From Cephaloticoccus sp. (GTDB lineage: Bacteria; Verrucomicrobiota; Verrucomicrobiia; Opitutales; Opitutaceae): a stretch of DNA of 64,000 bases. The stretch lies in the NCBI GenBank assembly GCA_030833445.1, contig JAURHD010000009.1, positions 80,225 through 144,224 on the forward strand. Reading direction: 5' to 3'. The notes under the pieces are model-generated. The model had not been told where the DNA came from. It did not search any database and worked only from the letters and a program-made list of their open reading frames with translations. Made by a program: the position numbers and the translations under genes. This document shows, in pieces, positions 62,751 to 64,000 of the stretch (its first letter is position 1; every line of letters starts with the position of its first letter).

Positions 62751-64000
62751 ATGAAATTCGTGACTTACTCACCACAATCCGTTCTTAGGCGGATTTTCCC
62801 GGCTTTCGCAGTTTTCTTCGCTGCGTCGGTCGCGTTGTCAGCGCAAACCAGCACCGCGGACTCCGATGCCGAAAAAGACTCGGAAGATGTTGTCAAACTC
62901 AGCCCCTTCCTAGTGCAGGACGATGACGGTGACGGTTACCGTTCGGACAAGACCCTTGTGGGCAGCCGCACGGCGAAATCCGTCCTCGATGTGTCCAACA
63001 GTATCGCGATCATCAACCGGCAAACGATCGAAGATCTCAATGCCGTGGATGTGCACTCACTGCTCCAAGTCGGTGTTGCTGGTGTGTCGCAAAACCAAAC
63101 CATCAACGACGACTACAATATTCGCGGTTTCCGCTCCTTGTATTCCTTGCGTGATGGTATCACCAAGGTCGCCTACAAGCGCAATCCGCTGTATGACGTC
63201 GAGCGCGTCGAGGTTATCCGGGGCCCCGCCGCCATGTTGCTCGGTAATAACAGCTTCTTGGGCGGCACGGTGAATTTCGTGACCCGTGGTGCTTCTCATA
63301 AGAAGACGGGTGATGTTCAGCTTACTGTGGGTGAGAACAGCTATTACCGCCTGCAGGCCAATGTCACCGGCCCATTGGTGGACAAGAACAACCTCAAGCT
63401 CGATTATCGGCTGACCCTCGGCTACAACATTGGCGACAAGGACAAGGAGATCGAGGAGGAGGACAATAAGTTCCTCGGTGGTGCACTGGGTTTCCAGTTC
63501 GGCCCGAATACCAGCTTCACGCTGAGCGGCTATTACTATCAGGACGACGGATACTTTTACTGGGAAGATTTCCTCGATTATTCGTCCACCCGCGGGGGCA
63601 GCACGCTGAATCCCAAGTGGGCGGTGCTCAATCCCTACTCGACCAAGGAATTTTCACCGGGTCGCGGCAAGGATGCCCTCTGGAATAACAAGGACATCTT
63701 CATCAATGCGACTTTCCTTACCAAAATCACGGACAATACCAATTTCCGTTTGGCCTTTTACGTGAGCAAGGACATCGACGAGCGCCGTCACGTGCGTGGC
63801 ATCAGCATTGCCTCGGACAACGTGACCCTGAACCGTCAGGATATTCCGCTTCGGATCGATGCCAACACCAAGGACTGGCAGGCCGATATCACCAATACGC
63901 TAGAACTCCCGGCCGGAATGAAGCTGGATACGACCGTGGGTGCCGATTATATCCTCCAATACACCCTGCAGGCCCAAGTGGTAGCCACGCCGCCAAGCAT
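62751..64000 (+). CDS. TonB-dependent receptor (partial, first ~416 residues)
   Basis: The frame is open from ATG 62751 to the window end. Signal peptide about 1-31 (RRIFPAFAVFFAASVALSAQ), then the group-typical EDVVKLSPFLVQDDDGDGY segment, a plug domain (about 65-180) with SNSIAIINRQTIEDLNAVDV and DVERVEVIRGPAAMLLGNNS, then early barrel strands including GTVNFVTRGASHKKTGDVQL. The plug is of the SusC-unlike, siderophore/oligosaccharide receptor type. Position next to a GntR regulator and an aldolase suggests sugar-chelate or oligosaccharide import; the ligand is not readable. Confidence 0.92.
   Translation, partial: MKFVTYSPQSVLRRIFPAFAVFFAASVALSAQTSTADSDAEKDSEDVVKLSPFLVQDDDGDGYRSDKTLVGSRTAKSVLDVSNSIAIINRQTIEDLNAVDVHSLLQVGVAGVSQNQTINDDYNIRGFRSLYSLRDGITKVAYKRNPLYDVERVEVIRGPAAMLLGNNSFLGGTVNFVTRGASHKKTGDVQLTVGENSYYRLQANVTGPLVDKNNLKLDYRLTLGYNIGDKDKEIEEEDNKFLGGALGFQFGPNTSFTLSGYYYQDDGYFYWEDFLDYSSTRGGSTLNPKWAVLNPYSTKEFSPGRGKDALWNNKDIFINATFLTKITDNTNFRLAFYVSKDIDERRHVRGISIASDNVTLNRQDIPLRIDANTKDWQADITNTLELPAGMKLDTTVGADYILQYTLQAQVVATPPS

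Noticed and set aside
1..64000. tRNA, rRNA, CRISPR arrays, insertion sequences, prophage genes
   Set aside because: No cloverleaf-like sequence, regular spaced repeat, transposase or phage protein was recognised on either strand.

Overview
The window reads as a chromosome segment from a Verrucomicrobiota bacterium, most likely of the Opitutales/Opitutaceae type (inference). Support from the sequence: TonB-dependent receptors with the N-terminal 'V(I)KLSxFxV' segment common in that group, heparinase-like and six-hairpin carbohydrate enzymes, a TIGR03790-type protein, a DUF5069-like protein, outer-membrane machinery (LptF/G permease, LpxA), and dense GC-rich genes on both strands. No rRNA, tRNA, CRISPR array, insertion sequence or phage gene was seen, and no gap longer than about 300 bases lacks a gene or gene remnant.

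Layout. 1-9.3 kb: partial Na+-dependent transporter, LptF/G permease, DgkA, PhyH-type dioxygenase, secreted M14 peptidase, Gdx/SugE and POT transporters, six-hairpin glycosidase-like protein. 9.4-15.1 kb: HisD paralogue and a decaying carbohydrate locus (heparinase II/III protein, frameshifted TonB receptor, and the N-terminal stump of a second heparinase gene fused to that receptor's start). 15.2-23 kb: two divergent copies of a gene pair, a secreted TPR-like protein overlapping by 4 bp a membrane-anchored solute-binding protein, with no permease or ATPase in the window; between them lie a DUF4440-like protein, a Tat-exported aminotransferase and a PDZ-like protein. 23-29.7 kb: xylose isomerase and an iron-uptake operon (siderophore receptor, PiuC, TPR protein, PepSY protein). 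29.8-36.6 kb: aroB, a hypothetical gene, lpxA, pdxA, an A-type Fe-S carrier, infC, an amidase and an S1/P1 nuclease. 36.6-42 kb: crcB and an EamA protein behind a recognisable fluoride riboswitch, TIGR03790, clpP, and a frameshifted TPR membrane protein. 41.8-46.5 kb: a Fur/PerR-like regulator with sufC-sufB-sufD-sufT and a PerR-box-like operator. 46.6-61 kb: mostly housekeeping genes (trxB, UvrD-type helicase, pyrH-frr-proB-GNAT), a hybrid histidine kinase, an M15 peptidase, an AKR/creatininase pair, and YHYH and DUF1223 proteins. 60.8-64 kb: HpcH/HpaI aldolase, divergent GntR/FCD regulator and a TonB receptor cut by the window edge.

Main points to follow up: (1) the duplicated TPR/solute-binding pair as a possible undescribed periplasmic module; (2) a TGTATACA palindrome that may link the GntR regulator at 61.8 kb with the glycosidase/HisD-paralogue region about 52 kb away; (3) the heparinase-receptor fusion with a hybrid signal peptide; (4) the EamA gene in a fluoride-controlled operon. 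Two single-base frameshifts, both at short G/C runs, could be real decay or assembly errors.
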